DNA from: JAFLCL01 sp964502175 | Lineage (GTDB): Bacteria; Myxococcota_A; Polyangia; Polyangiales; Sandaracinaceae | Assembly (NCBI GenBank): GCA_964502175.1 | Contig: CAZCVE010000018.1 | Location: 89,430-153,429 of the forward strand | Reading direction: 5' to 3' | DNA length: 64,000 bases | In this document: positions 18,231 to 26,522 of the stretch, one piece after another | Numbering within the stretch: the stretch's first letter is position 1 | How the letters are laid out: each line of letters begins with the position of its first letter | Notes under the pieces: model-generated | Database searches by the model: none | What the model was told of the DNA's origin: nothing | What the model saw: the letters and a program-made list of their open reading frames with translations, nothing else | Translations under genes and position numbers: made by a program

Positions 18231-18485
18231 GGGCATCGCGACGAAGCGAGTCGCTCCGAGGCATGCGGCGAAGCGCCGTCAGGGCCGAAGGGCAGATGCG
18301 AGCACCGCGCCGACGCAATTGGACGCGAGGTTCGCGTTGTCGACCACCAGTGTCCTCGCGAGTGAGCGCTCGACTCTACGACTCCCCCCTTCGAGCTTGG
18401 GCCCACATCGATTCCGCAACCGGGTTGACGGACGAGCGCTGAAGAGCGGTTGCGTCGCGCCGTCGGGGCGATCGAGGATCGAGCG
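18231..18485. other. 255-base gap without a recognised gene
   Basis: No convincing gene, RNA or strong hairpin was seen. The stretch is less G/C-biased at third positions than its surroundings. A short open frame on the minus strand ends NLASNCVGAVLASALRP, which could be a decayed remnant but cannot be assigned. Confidence 0.5.
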
Positions 18486-19463
18486 GTGTCGCGGCTCGGC
18501 GGATGCTTCGTCGTGGGCCTCACGCTCGGCCTGATCGGCTGCGGCGGTGAGGTCGTGGGGATCGATGCGGGCGTCGATGCTCCTGCGTCCATCGATGCTG
18601 GGACGGCGTTCGACACGGCGGGGCTCGATGCGTTCGATGCGATCGCGGAGATCGATGCGCTCGTGCTGGACGCGGCGCCCGTCGATGGTGGTGCCCCGCG
18701 CGCGCCGATCGATGCTGCGCGTGATCGTCTGCTCGCGACCTACCTCGCGCGTCTCGATGCCCGGCCCGACGTCGTGCAGTCGAACGGCCTCCGAGGCGCT
18801 GACGTGAGCGACGTGTGCGCGCTGTGGAGCGCGATGCCGCCGTCGTCGCAGTCCGTGTTCCTCACGATCACGGCGCGACTCGGTGGATCGCGCCTCGGTG
18901 CGGACGGCGCGTCGGTGATCGATCACGTGACCACGCTGCATCGCGTGGCGGGCGGTGGGGACGAGTCCGCCACCGACATCGGCAGCTGCGGCGGCGGCGA
19001 GAACAACCGCGTCTTCGTGTCGATCGACGCGACGCTGCACGCGGCGCTGGTCGCGGGGCACGATCGCGAGGGCGCGGCGCTGCCGAGCGGCGCGCGGGAC
19101 GTGGACGACGTGATCGCCGAGAGCTTCTGGCGTGACACACAAGACCTCGCGGGCCCGCACCATCCGTTCACGATCAGCCTCGAGACCGAGGGCGGTACGC
19201 CGCGCGGTCAGGTGCACTTCTTCCGCGATCCGATGAGCACCGAGGCGCGCGCGCCGCTCGAGCGCACCGACGTCGAGGACCTCGTCGACGGCTACGCCCT
19301 CGAGATCGATCAGGACTACGACTGCGTGCACGCGTCGAACCCGCTCTGCGAGTACCGCCTCTATGGTCCTGCGTGCGCGCCGCGCGAGCGCAAGACGGGC
19401 GTCGCGATGTACGCGGACACCTACGGTCCGATCGACCTCGGCTGGCGTCCCGCGGGCTGTTGA
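18486..19463 (+). CDS. Exported lipoprotein, hypothetical
   Basis: A 325-residue protein starting at GTG (VSRLGGCFVVGL), with a lipobox ending LIGC-GG and an Asp/Ala-rich linker. The body contains paired cysteines (VCALW, GSCGGGENN, YDCVH, LCEYRLYGPAC), suggesting a disulfide-bonded domain, and FWRDTQDLAGPHHPF. A TTG twelve codons upstream is also possible. I do not recognise the family. Convergent with the hydrolase gene downstream. Confidence 0.75.
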   Translation: MSRLGGCFVVGLTLGLIGCGGEVVGIDAGVDAPASIDAGTAFDTAGLDAFDAIAEIDALVLDAAPVDGGAPRAPIDAARDRLLATYLARLDARPDVVQSNGLRGADVSDVCALWSAMPPSSQSVFLTITARLGGSRLGADGASVIDHVTTLHRVAGGGDESATDIGSCGGGENNRVFVSIDATLHAALVAGHDREGAALPSGARDVDDVIAESFWRDTQDLAGPHHPFTISLETEGGTPRGQVHFFRDPMSTEARAPLERTDVEDLVDGYALEIDQDYDCVHASNPLCEYRLYGPACAPRERKTGVAMYADTYGPIDLGWRPAGC

Positions 19464-19484
19464 TCGAAGCGTGTCGGCGCGGCG

Positions 19485-20240
19485 TCAGCGCAGCGTCGTC
19501 TCGAAGAGCGCGAGCACGCGCTGCCAGTGCTTCTCGGCGGCGGCCTCGTCGTAGACCGGGAAGTCGGGGACCGCGAAGCCGTGCTTCACGTTCGGGTAGA
19601 GCTCGATCTGGTGCGTGACGTTCGCCTCCGTGAGCGCCGTCGCGAGCGCGGCCTGGTGCTCCGGCGTGCAGCTGCCGTCGGCGTCGGCGACCCCCACGTA
19701 CACGTTCGCGCGCATCGTCCCGACGCGGCGGTGGGGGCTCTCGGGCTTGTCGCTCACGAGGCCGCCGGCGTGGATCGCGGCGACGGCGGCGACGCGCTCG
19801 CCGAGGATCGTGCCTGCGAGGAACGCGATGCGGCCGCCCATGCAGTAGCCCATCGTGCCGATGCGATCCTTCGCGACACGAGGGTCGGTGATCGCGTCGA
19901 GCAGCGCGACCGTGTCTCCCACGAGCTGCGTCGTGTCGAAGCCGTTCATCAACGCGAAGATGCGCGCGCGCTCGGGCGGGTCGGTGAAGACGGTCGCGAC
20001 GTCGAAGGGCGCGTACGGGGGCAGGCGCCAGTACGGGTTCACGATCATGCACGCGTAGCCGTTCGCGGTGACGCGCTGGGCCATGGTGGTCATCGCGTCG
20101 CGCGGACCGCCGGCGTCTGGATAGAAGACGACCAGCGGAAAGCGCGCGGCGTCCGTGTCGGGGAGATCGAGCGGCGCGGAGACGGTGGCGCTGGCGATTG
20201 AGGCGCTGGCGATGGAGGCTTCGATCGTGAGGGTCGGCAT
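19485..20240 (-). CDS. Dienelactone hydrolase family protein
   Basis: A 251-residue alpha/beta hydrolase with a cysteine nucleophile in GYCMGG (Cys133), an acid near VADADGS (Asp186 or Asp188) and His220 (NVKHGFAVPD), the dienelactone hydrolase triad. PDAGGPRDAM forms the oxyanion region. It should cleave an ester or lactone in the cytoplasm; the substrate is unknown. The ATG at 20240 begins a family-like N-terminus, whereas longer reading frames upstream are low-complexity. No operon partners. Confidence 0.9.
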   Translation of the reverse strand: MPTLTIEASIASASIASATVSAPLDLPDTDAARFPLVVFYPDAGGPRDAMTTMAQRVTANGYACMIVNPYWRLPPYAPFDVATVFTDPPERARIFALMNGFDTTQLVGDTVALLDAITDPRVAKDRIGTMGYCMGGRIAFLAGTILGERVAAVAAIHAGGLVSDKPESPHRRVGTMRANVYVGVADADGSCTPEHQAALATALTEANVTHQIELYPNVKHGFAVPDFPVYDEAAAEKHWQRVLALFETTLR

Positions 20241-20337
20241 CGCGCGAGCGTGCCTCTGCTCGTGGTGTGCGGTCACGGCGTTCGCGCCTCCTGGGCGCGA
20301 ATTGCGGGTTCGCGTCATTGGGCGTCTAGAAAGCCTG
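20241..20337. other. Short gap upstream of the candidate 6S RNA promoter
   Basis: No gene. It separates the hydrolase gene (minus strand) from the RNA and pcnB unit (plus strand). Confidence 0.5.
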
Positions 20338-20343
20338 TAAAAT
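20338..20343 (+). promoter_or_regulatory. -10 box of the candidate 6S RNA
   Basis: TAAAAT is an unusually AT-rich hexamer for this genome and lies about seven bases before the proposed RNA 5' end. No clean TTGACA-like box is found at normal spacing. Confidence 0.45.
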
Positions 20344-20349
20344 CGTCGA

Positions 20350-20510
20350 GTTGCGAGGGCGAGAGTGACCCCGGCTTGCGTGGGGGATCGGGGGGCTGGT
20401 ATCCCTCCGGCGTTCGAACGCGGAGATGCCCCCACGGAGCCTGTGCAGGCTGCCGACCTCCGGGAAGAAGGGAGCCCACCCCGGTCGGGACGACACTGAC
20501 GCCCCGGGGA
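20350..20510 (+). ncRNA. ssrS: Candidate 6S RNA
   Basis: The sequence folds by eye into one long interrupted rod. CCCCGG (20369-20374) pairs with CCGGGG (20504-20509). GATCGGGGGGCT (about 20387-20398) pairs with AGCCCACCCCGGTC, allowing bulges and one G-U pair. CCC then CCGG on the 5' arm pair with GGG and CCGG on the 3' arm, and a tip hairpin AGCCTG-TG-CAGGCT closes it. The 5' side of the central open region reads CCCTCCGGCGTTCG, close to the CCCTGCGGTGTTCG motif of many 6S RNAs. 6S RNA binds housekeeping RNA polymerase. Both ends are approximate and the assignment comes from memory of the family. Confidence 0.5.
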
Positions 20511-20521
20511 ACGAGCAGGAC

Positions 20522-22213
20522 ATGAACGACCGCGACCAGGAGTCGCTCGAGCCCGAGGCCGAAGAGGCCGGGGACGAGCCGAAGAGGACAGATCCGATCG
20601 ACGACGCTGCCAAGCTCGTCGACGGAAAGCCCGCGCGCCGGTCCTCGCGACCGCGCGCGACGCGCAAGCGCTCGAGCCCCGGCTCGGTGGCCGCGCCCGA
20701 CGCGGGCGAGTCGGGCCGCGACACGGGCGCCACGTCGGCGGTCGACCGCACGACAACCGAGCGGGAGCGACCGCCCAGCGATCGACCCAACGATCGGGCG
20801 GGCGAGCGCGAGGTGGACACGCGCTTCCCGCGCGGACCGCGGCCCGCGATCTACAAGCGCGCCTTCCCCGCCGAGCACTTCGACGACGACGCCGTGAGGG
20901 TCGTGAAGCGCCTCGTGCGCAACGGCTTCCACGCGTACCTCGTGGGCGGCTGCGTCCGCGATCTGCTCCTCGGCAAGAAGCCGAAGGACTTCGACGTGGC
21001 GACCAACGCGCGCCCGCACGACATCAAGGCGATCTTCCGCAACTGTCGCGTGATCGGCCGACGCTTCCGCCTCGCGCACATCCTCTTCGGCGCCGGCAAG
21101 GTCATCGAGACGGCGACGTTCCGGCGCGATCCTGCGGGCGGTGAGCTCGAGAGCGAGATCGACACGGCCGAAGAGCCGCTCGTGCCGCGCGCGAAGTCTC
21201 GCGAGGACGACGCGGATCTCCTGATCAGGCACGACAACGTCTTCGGCGAGCCGCACGAGGACGCGCTCCGCCGCGACTTCCGCCTGAACGGGCTCTTCTA
21301 CGACGTCGAGCGACAAGAAGTGATCGACTTCGTCGGCGGCATGCGCGACGTGGAAGCTCGCGTGCTCAGCACGATCGGCCTCCCGGACGTGCGCTTCCGC
21401 GAAGATCCGGTGCGCATCCTCCGCGCGATCAAGTTCAGCGCGCGCCTCGACATCGGCATCGCGCCCGAGTGCTACGACGCGATGGTCGCGCAGCGCGAGG
21501 AGCTCAAGAAGGCCGCGAAGGCGCGCCTCTTCGAGGAGGTGCTGCGCCTCCTCCGCGGCGGTGCGTCGCACCGCTCGGTGTGGCTGACGTGGGAGACGGG
21601 CGTGCTGGCGGTGCTCGTGCCGCAGGTGAGCGCGATGCTCGACGACGACGCGGGCCGCGCGCGCGAGCGCGCGATGCCGATCCTCTGGCGTCGCCTCGAC
21701 GCGATCGACGCCGTGGTCGCCTCGGGCCGCGTGCCGAGCGACACGGTGCTGCTCTCGGCGTTCCTCTCGGGCGCGATCGAGGAGGCGCTCGAGGGCGCGG
21801 TCGACGCGCTCGACGCGTACGAAGACCTGATGGCGGGCGTCACCGACCTGCTCGCGCTCCCGCGCCGCATCAAGGAGCGCATGCGTGTGGTGCTCGGCTG
21901 TCAGCGGCGCTTGCGCAGCGGCAAGGTGGGAACGCTCCCGCAGCGCGAGTTCTGGCGCGACGCGCTCGACCTCTACGAGATCGAGTGCCGCGCGCGCGGC
22001 ATCGAGCCGACGCTGCTCGCGATCGATCCGCACGGCGGAGGCCACGACCGAGGCGCGCCCGATCGCAGCTTCGATCGCGGGACCGACCGTGGCGCGACGG
22101 AGCGCGGCGCGGGTGACCGCGCGGCGAGCGATGGGCCGCCCACCGGCGGCACGATCGGTGGCGACGCGGGCGGAGATCTCGAGCGTCGTCGTCGACGCCG
22201 CAAGCGCCGCTGA
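20522..22213 (+). CDS. pcnB: Poly(A) polymerase / tRNA nucleotidyltransferase family protein
   Basis: A 563-residue protein. The class II nucleotidyltransferase head has LVGGCVRDLLLGKKPKDFDV, with the catalytic DFD at 156-158, followed by ETATFRRDP, a DALRRDFRLNGLFYD motif and FREDPVRILRAIKFSARL. This is the PcnB-type arrangement. The first ~110 residues and the C-terminal tail are long, charged and disordered-looking, rich in Arg/Asp/Gly, as in RNA-binding extensions. It adds A residues to RNA 3' ends. A CCA-adding role cannot be excluded from sequence alone. The start follows the candidate 6S RNA by about 12 bases, with GCAGGA as a weak ribosome site. Confidence 0.85.
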   Translation: MNDRDQESLEPEAEEAGDEPKRTDPIDDAAKLVDGKPARRSSRPRATRKRSSPGSVAAPDAGESGRDTGATSAVDRTTTERERPPSDRPNDRAGEREVDTRFPRGPRPAIYKRAFPAEHFDDDAVRVVKRLVRNGFHAYLVGGCVRDLLLGKKPKDFDVATNARPHDIKAIFRNCRVIGRRFRLAHILFGAGKVIETATFRRDPAGGELESEIDTAEEPLVPRAKSREDDADLLIRHDNVFGEPHEDALRRDFRLNGLFYDVERQEVIDFVGGMRDVEARVLSTIGLPDVRFREDPVRILRAIKFSARLDIGIAPECYDAMVAQREELKKAAKARLFEEVLRLLRGGASHRSVWLTWETGVLAVLVPQVSAMLDDDAGRARERAMPILWRRLDAIDAVVASGRVPSDTVLLSAFLSGAIEEALEGAVDALDAYEDLMAGVTDLLALPRRIKERMRVVLGCQRRLRSGKVGTLPQREFWRDALDLYEIECRARGIEPTLLAIDPHGGGHDRGAPDRSFDRGTDRGATERGAGDRAASDGPPTGGTIGGDAGGDLERRRRRRKRR

Positions 22214-22224
22214 GCCGAGGGAAC

Positions 22225-24330
22225 GTGGCGGGGCGCGAGGCGAGGGCGTTCGGTCTCACCGTCGCCTTCGCGCTGTGCTCGGTCCCGATCGCGCGCGCAG
22301 ACGACGCATGGCGCCCGCACATCCTCGACGCGCTCGCGCCGCGCGCGATCGGTGGCGCGAGCGATCGCGCGTGGCCCGCGAGCCCGCTCCTCGAGGAGGC
22401 CCGCGCGGCAGTCGGGGCCGAGCTGGCGTGGGAGCGCGGCGGAACACGCGGCGCGGGCGCGACGATCTGCGTGATCGACACCGGCGTCGATCTCTCGCAC
22501 CGCGACTTCCTCGACGACGACGGACGCACGCGCGTGCGCTGGTTGCTCGACCTGGACGCGGGCCCACGCGGTGTACACGGCGCGCTCGAGCGAGGTGGGG
22601 GCGCGGTCTGGTCGCGCGACGAGATCGACGCGGCGCTCTCGCGCGGCGAGACGGTGGCCCCCGACTGGCACGGCCACGGCACGTCGATCGCGTCGGCGGC
22701 TGCGGGCGATGATTCGCCCTCCGTTCTGGGCGATCCGGGGTTCAGAGCGGGCATCGCGCCCGAGGCCGAGCTCGTCATCGTTCGCGCGCTGCGACGCAGC
22801 ACCTTCGGCTTTCACGACGACGACGTGGTGCGTGCGGCGCGCTTCTGCGTGGAGCCTCGCGTGTCCGAGCCGGCCCGCACGGTGGTGCTCCTCGCGCTCG
22901 GCGGACACGACGGACCGCACGACGGAACGAGCGCGTACGAGCGCGCGATCGGCGCGATCACGCTGAGCGGCGCCGCGGTGGTGGCCGCCGCGGGCAACGA
23001 CGGAGACCTCGCCGTGCACGCCGCCGCGCGGCTCGTGGGCGCGGCGTCGGCCGAGCTCGTGGTGCGCCTGCCGCCGCCGGAGATCGACGACGCGATCGTG
23101 GCCGTGGTCGTGCGGGGGGCGCGCGAGGTGCGGGCGTCGCTCGACGGAGGCGCGCTCACGCCGTGGGTCGTGCGCGGGCAGGCGAGCGAGACGACGCCGT
23201 TCCTGATCGACGCGACCGACGCGAGCGCGACCTACGTGATCGCGCACGGCGCCCTCGCCGCGGGCGATCTCGTGATCGAAGCGCGCGGCGCCGAGCAGGC
23301 CGATGGCGCGCTCGACGCGTGGATCGTGGAGGCGCGGCTCGGCGCAGCGCTGTTCTCACCGCGGTTCGTCGGCGCCCTCGCGAGCGCGTCCGAAGAGATC
23401 ACGATCCCCGCGACGTCGGACGGCGTGATCGCCGTCGGAGCGTCGGTGTCGCGCGACTTCCTCGCGGGCGAAGATCGACCGGGTCTCACGCTCTCGGCCG
23501 ACGAGCGCGGCCGCGCGCTCTTCTCGTCGCGAGGCCCTCGCGTGGACGGCGCGCCGCTGCCCACGCTGCTGGCCCCGGGCGGCTGGATCGTGGCGGCGCG
23601 CTCGATGGCGATCGATCCGACCGATCGCGAGAGCCTGTTCGGTGGAGCCACCGAGCGCTTCGAGGCGGCGCGGCGCGGAGAGGATCGCCTGGCCGTCGCG
23701 GGCACTTCGGTCGCGGCGGCGATCGTGGCGGGCGCGGTCGCGCTCGATCGATCGACCGGCGGCGGTGAGCTCGACGATCGCGCGGCGCTCGCGGCCAGCG
23801 CGGTGTCGCATCGAGCGTCGGTCGACTCGCTCGCGCCCTACGATGCGCGGGTCGGCGCAGGCGTGCTCGATGTTCCGGGCTACCTCATCCGCCGTCGCGA
23901 AGCGGGCACGATCGACGATGCGCTCGAGCTCGGCTGCACGCGCGAGACGATCACGCCGGCCACGCGCGACCTCGCGGTCGTGGTCCGCTCGCGCAGCGGC
24001 GGAGAGGCGAGGGTGCGCGCGCGCGTGGCGGGTGAGCCGTGGTCGGGCACGCGCGCGATGCGCGGTGGCCATGCGTCGCTGCCGGTCGAGGTGCCGCCGC
24101 TCGCGATCGACCGCGAGGTGGTGATCGAGGTCGAGGTCGACGGTCGCATCGCCGAGGCGTGCAGGCTGCCGGTGCGCGACCCCGGGCAGGAGCGCCCGCT
24201 CGCGGTGGGCGGCGGGTGCTCGCTGTCGCGGGGCGAGAGCCCCGTCGTTGTCGCGTTCTGCGTCATGGGCTTGGCGATCCATCGAAGCCGCGCCCGTCGC
24301 CGTGGTGTCGTGTTACGGTCGCGCCCGTGA
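22225..24330 (+). CDS. Subtilisin-like S8 serine peptidase with MYXO-CTERM-like tail
   Basis: A 701-residue exported protease from a GTG start, with a signal peptide ending near ARAD. The catalytic triad is Asp85 (ICVIDTGVD), His151 (HGHGTSIAS) and Ser495 (AGTSVAAAIVAG; the usual Pro after GTSxA is Ala). The oxyanion region is near VVAAAGNDGD. The C-terminus has a single Cys in GGGCSLSRGES, then a hydrophobic helix and an Arg cluster. This matches the MYXO-CTERM type of sorting tail for surface retention. The stop overlaps the next start (GTGA). Confidence 0.88.
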   Translation: MAGREARAFGLTVAFALCSVPIARADDAWRPHILDALAPRAIGGASDRAWPASPLLEEARAAVGAELAWERGGTRGAGATICVIDTGVDLSHRDFLDDDGRTRVRWLLDLDAGPRGVHGALERGGGAVWSRDEIDAALSRGETVAPDWHGHGTSIASAAAGDDSPSVLGDPGFRAGIAPEAELVIVRALRRSTFGFHDDDVVRAARFCVEPRVSEPARTVVLLALGGHDGPHDGTSAYERAIGAITLSGAAVVAAAGNDGDLAVHAAARLVGAASAELVVRLPPPEIDDAIVAVVVRGAREVRASLDGGALTPWVVRGQASETTPFLIDATDASATYVIAHGALAAGDLVIEARGAEQADGALDAWIVEARLGAALFSPRFVGALASASEEITIPATSDGVIAVGASVSRDFLAGEDRPGLTLSADERGRALFSSRGPRVDGAPLPTLLAPGGWIVAARSMAIDPTDRESLFGGATERFEAARRGEDRLAVAGTSVAAAIVAGAVALDRSTGGGELDDRAALAASAVSHRASVDSLAPYDARVGAGVLDVPGYLIRRREAGTIDDALELGCTRETITPATRDLAVVVRSRSGGEARVRARVAGEPWSGTRAMRGGHASLPVEVPPLAIDREVVIEVEVDGRIAEACRLPVRDPGQERPLAVGGGCSLSRGESPVVVAFCVMGLAIHRSRARRRGVVLRSRP
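24314..24319 (+). promoter_or_regulatory. -10 box for a leaderless transcript
   Basis: TACGGT ends seven bases before the GTG at 24327. It lies inside the end of the protease gene and would be an internal promoter. Confidence 0.4.
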
Positions 24331-24875
24331 CGCTTCCGACGGTCGTCGCCCTCGCCTTCATGGTGGGCGCCCTCGCTGCGCTGGCCGGCCGCGCCGAGAT
24401 CAAGCTGAGCCCGCGCCACCCGCTGCTCACGCGCTCGTTCGCGGCATACGTGATCTTCGCGATCTGCGTCTTGGTCCCGATCTCCGTCTACTTCTACGTG
24501 TTCCACGGAGACTGGTTCCTCCTCTACTTCATCGACGTGCGCGAGATCCCGTCGGCGATCGCGCTCGTCGCGTTCGTGCTCGAGGGGCTCGTGGGGGTGG
24601 TGGGCTTCTCGATCGGCGCGACGCTGCTCCGAAGCCAGCGCGAGGGCCTCGTCGGCGCGTCGGCAGCCCTCGCCCTCGCCATGGCCGTGCTCATCCCCCT
24701 GGTGTTCCGCGATCGCCTGGCGCACGTGGGCACCTACGCGCAGTGGCTCGGCGGCTTCGGGCTCGTCGACTTCACCGCCGGTCCCGCGTTCCTCGGGACG
24801 ATCCTCATGAGCGTCGCGTTCCTCGTGGCGGCCAGCTTCCTCGTGGGACGGCTCTGGGTCGGCGAGCGTCGCTGA
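24327..24875 (+). CDS. Polytopic membrane protein, hypothetical
   Basis: A 182-residue hydrophobic protein with about five membrane-spanning segments and short loops (for example LAFMVGALAALAG and AYVIFAICVLVPISVYFYVF). A hydrophilic segment between the first two helices contains AEIKLSPRHPLLTRS. The start is GTG, overlapping the protease stop. No family is recognised, and the role is unknown. Position suggests a link with either the protease or the downstream envelope pair. Confidence 0.8.
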   Translation: MTLPTVVALAFMVGALAALAGRAEIKLSPRHPLLTRSFAAYVIFAICVLVPISVYFYVFHGDWFLLYFIDVREIPSAIALVAFVLEGLVGVVGFSIGATLLRSQREGLVGASAALALAMAVLIPLVFRDRLAHVGTYAQWLGGFGLVDFTAGPAFLGTILMSVAFLVAASFLVGRLWVGERR

Positions 24876-24918
24876 CGGGTCCGAGGCTGGGTGGGCGAGC
24901 GGCTGGGGCGGGCGAGCG

Positions 24919-24948
24919 TTGACGCTAGACGCGCGGAATTGTTACCGT
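24919..24948 (+). promoter_or_regulatory. Promoter of the DUF4398/OmpA pair
   Basis: TTGACG (24919-24924), a 17-base spacer, then TTACCGT (24942-24948). This is the best sigma-70-like promoter in the window. The ATG lies 12 bases further on. Confidence 0.6.
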
Positions 24949-24960
24949 CCCGCTCGCTCC

Positions 24961-25320
24961 ATGACCCTCCCCGGACTCGGTCGCGCGCTCCTCTGCCTCA
25001 CCTTCGCGGTCGGCAGCACCACGCTGTCCGGCTGCGGCGCGGCCCTCTACCAGATCGACGTGATCGCGGCGGAGTCCGTGGTCGCGGAGGCGGAGCACGC
25101 GGGCGCCGCAGAGCTCGCGCCGTACGAGTACTACTCGGCGCGCGAGTACCTCGCGGAGGCACACCACGAAGCCTCGGAGGCCGCGTACGAAGACGCGCTC
25201 CGCTACGCACAGATCGCCGGCCGCATGGGCCGCGAGGCGCGCCGTCTCGCGCAGGAGCACCGCGAAGATCGTGCGGCCGCGCGCGACGTCGATCACGAGC
25301 AGCCGGGAGACGCGCGTTGA
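24961..25320 (+). CDS. DUF4398-like lipoprotein
   Basis: A 119-residue lipoprotein (lipobox LSGC-GA). The mature part is a helical hairpin rich in Ala/Glu with YYSAREYLAEAHHEASE, typical of DUF4398 proteins that accompany OmpA-family lipoproteins. The start codon lies behind a good promoter. Its stop overlaps the TTG start of the OmpA gene, so the two are probably co-translated and anchored together in the outer membrane. Confidence 0.85.
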   Translation: MTLPGLGRALLCLTFAVGSTTLSGCGAALYQIDVIAAESVVAEAEHAGAAELAPYEYYSAREYLAEAHHEASEAAYEDALRYAQIAGRMGREARRLAQEHREDRAAARDVDHEQPGDAR

Positions 25321-26432
25321 CCCGCTCGCTGCGCTCTCTTCCGTGGGCTCTCTCTGCGGTCCTCCTCGCCAGCTTGGTGGGCGCTTGTTCGCAGGCAGCG
25401 CTCCTCCGTGGTCGCATCTCGGGTACGCGCGAGATCGTCGCCGAGGCCGAGCGCAACGGCGCCCGCAACTGCGCGCCGCGCGAGCTCGCGATGGCGCACA
25501 CGCACCTCGAGTTCGCGGAGATCGAGTCGATCCAGGGCAACCCGACACGAGCCCAAGAGCACTTCGACATCGCCGAGCCCAACGCCCGCGCGGCCGTGCG
25601 TCTCACGCAGGCCGAGCGCTGCCTCCCGCGCGACGCCCCGGCGCCGCTGCCTCCGCGCCCGGGTGATCGCGACGGCGACGGCATCACCGACGACATCGAT
25701 CAGTGCCCCGACGATCCCGAGGATCGTGATGGCCACCTCGACGAAGACGGCTGCCCCGAGACCGAAGACACCGACGGCGACGGCATCACCGACGACGACG
25801 ATCTCTGCCCGATCGAGCCCGAGGATCGCGACGACTACCTCGACACGGACGGCTGCCCGGAGCCCGACAACGACTTCGATCAGATCCCGGACGACGCAGA
25901 CCAGTGCGACAACGAGCCTGAAGATCGCGACGGCACGAGCGACGCGGATGGCTGCCCGGATCCGGACAACGACCACGACAACTTCCCCGACCTCACCGAT
26001 CGCTGCCCCAACGAGCCGGGCATCGAGGCGGAGCAGGGCTGCCCGCGTGTCTACGAAGACGTCGAGATCACCTCGACCGGCATCGTCATCCACCAGCAGA
26101 TCTTCTTCGAGTTCAACCGCGCGGTGATCCAGCCGCAGTCGTTCCACATCCTCGACACCGTCGCGCAGGTCCTCCGTGACTTCCCCGACATCACGATCGA
26201 GGTGCAGGGCCACACGGACAGCCGCGGCAACGACGCGTTCAACATGCGCCTCTCGCAGCAGCGCTCGGACGCGGTGCGCCAGTACCTGATCAACCAAGGC
26301 ATCGCGAGCCAGCGCCTCACCGCGCGCGGCTACGGCGAGACCTCGCCCATCGAGAGCAACGCGACGAACGACGGCCGCGCGATGAACCGCCGCGTCGAGT
26401 TCCACCGCACCGACGTCCCCGCCAGCCGCTGA
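25317..26432 (+). CDS. OmpA-family lipoprotein with thrombospondin type-3 repeats
   Basis: A 371-residue envelope protein. The lipobox ends LVGAC-SQ. A helical DUF4398-like segment comes next, then about five acidic calcium-binding type-3 repeats (DRDGDGITDDIDQCPDDPED and similar). The C-terminal OmpA domain reads FFEFNRAVIQ, VQGHTDSRGND, LSQQRSDAVRQYL and ARGYGETSPI, and ends NRRVEF. It should tether the outer membrane to peptidoglycan. The start is TTG, overlapping the preceding stop (TTGA), which implies dependence on upstream translation. Confidence 0.92.
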   Translation: MTRSLRSLPWALSAVLLASLVGACSQAALLRGRISGTREIVAEAERNGARNCAPRELAMAHTHLEFAEIESIQGNPTRAQEHFDIAEPNARAAVRLTQAERCLPRDAPAPLPPRPGDRDGDGITDDIDQCPDDPEDRDGHLDEDGCPETEDTDGDGITDDDDLCPIEPEDRDDYLDTDGCPEPDNDFDQIPDDADQCDNEPEDRDGTSDADGCPDPDNDHDNFPDLTDRCPNEPGIEAEQGCPRVYEDVEITSTGIVIHQQIFFEFNRAVIQPQSFHILDTVAQVLRDFPDITIEVQGHTDSRGNDAFNMRLSQQRSDAVRQYLINQGIASQRLTARGYGETSPIESNATNDGRAMNRRVEFHRTDVPASR

Positions 26433-26522
26433 CGATCACCGCGGCGTGGCGGGCACCGGCGCGTCCCTCGCGCGAGCGCCGTCGTGACGACATGACGGCC
26501 CCGATTCTCGAACGGAGCGTCC

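Noticed and set aside
20350..20510. Bacterial SRP RNA or tmRNA instead of 6S RNA
   Set aside because: The SRP tip motif (GG-rich asymmetrical loop with GGAA and AGCAG) and a tRNA-like end with a tag frame are absent.
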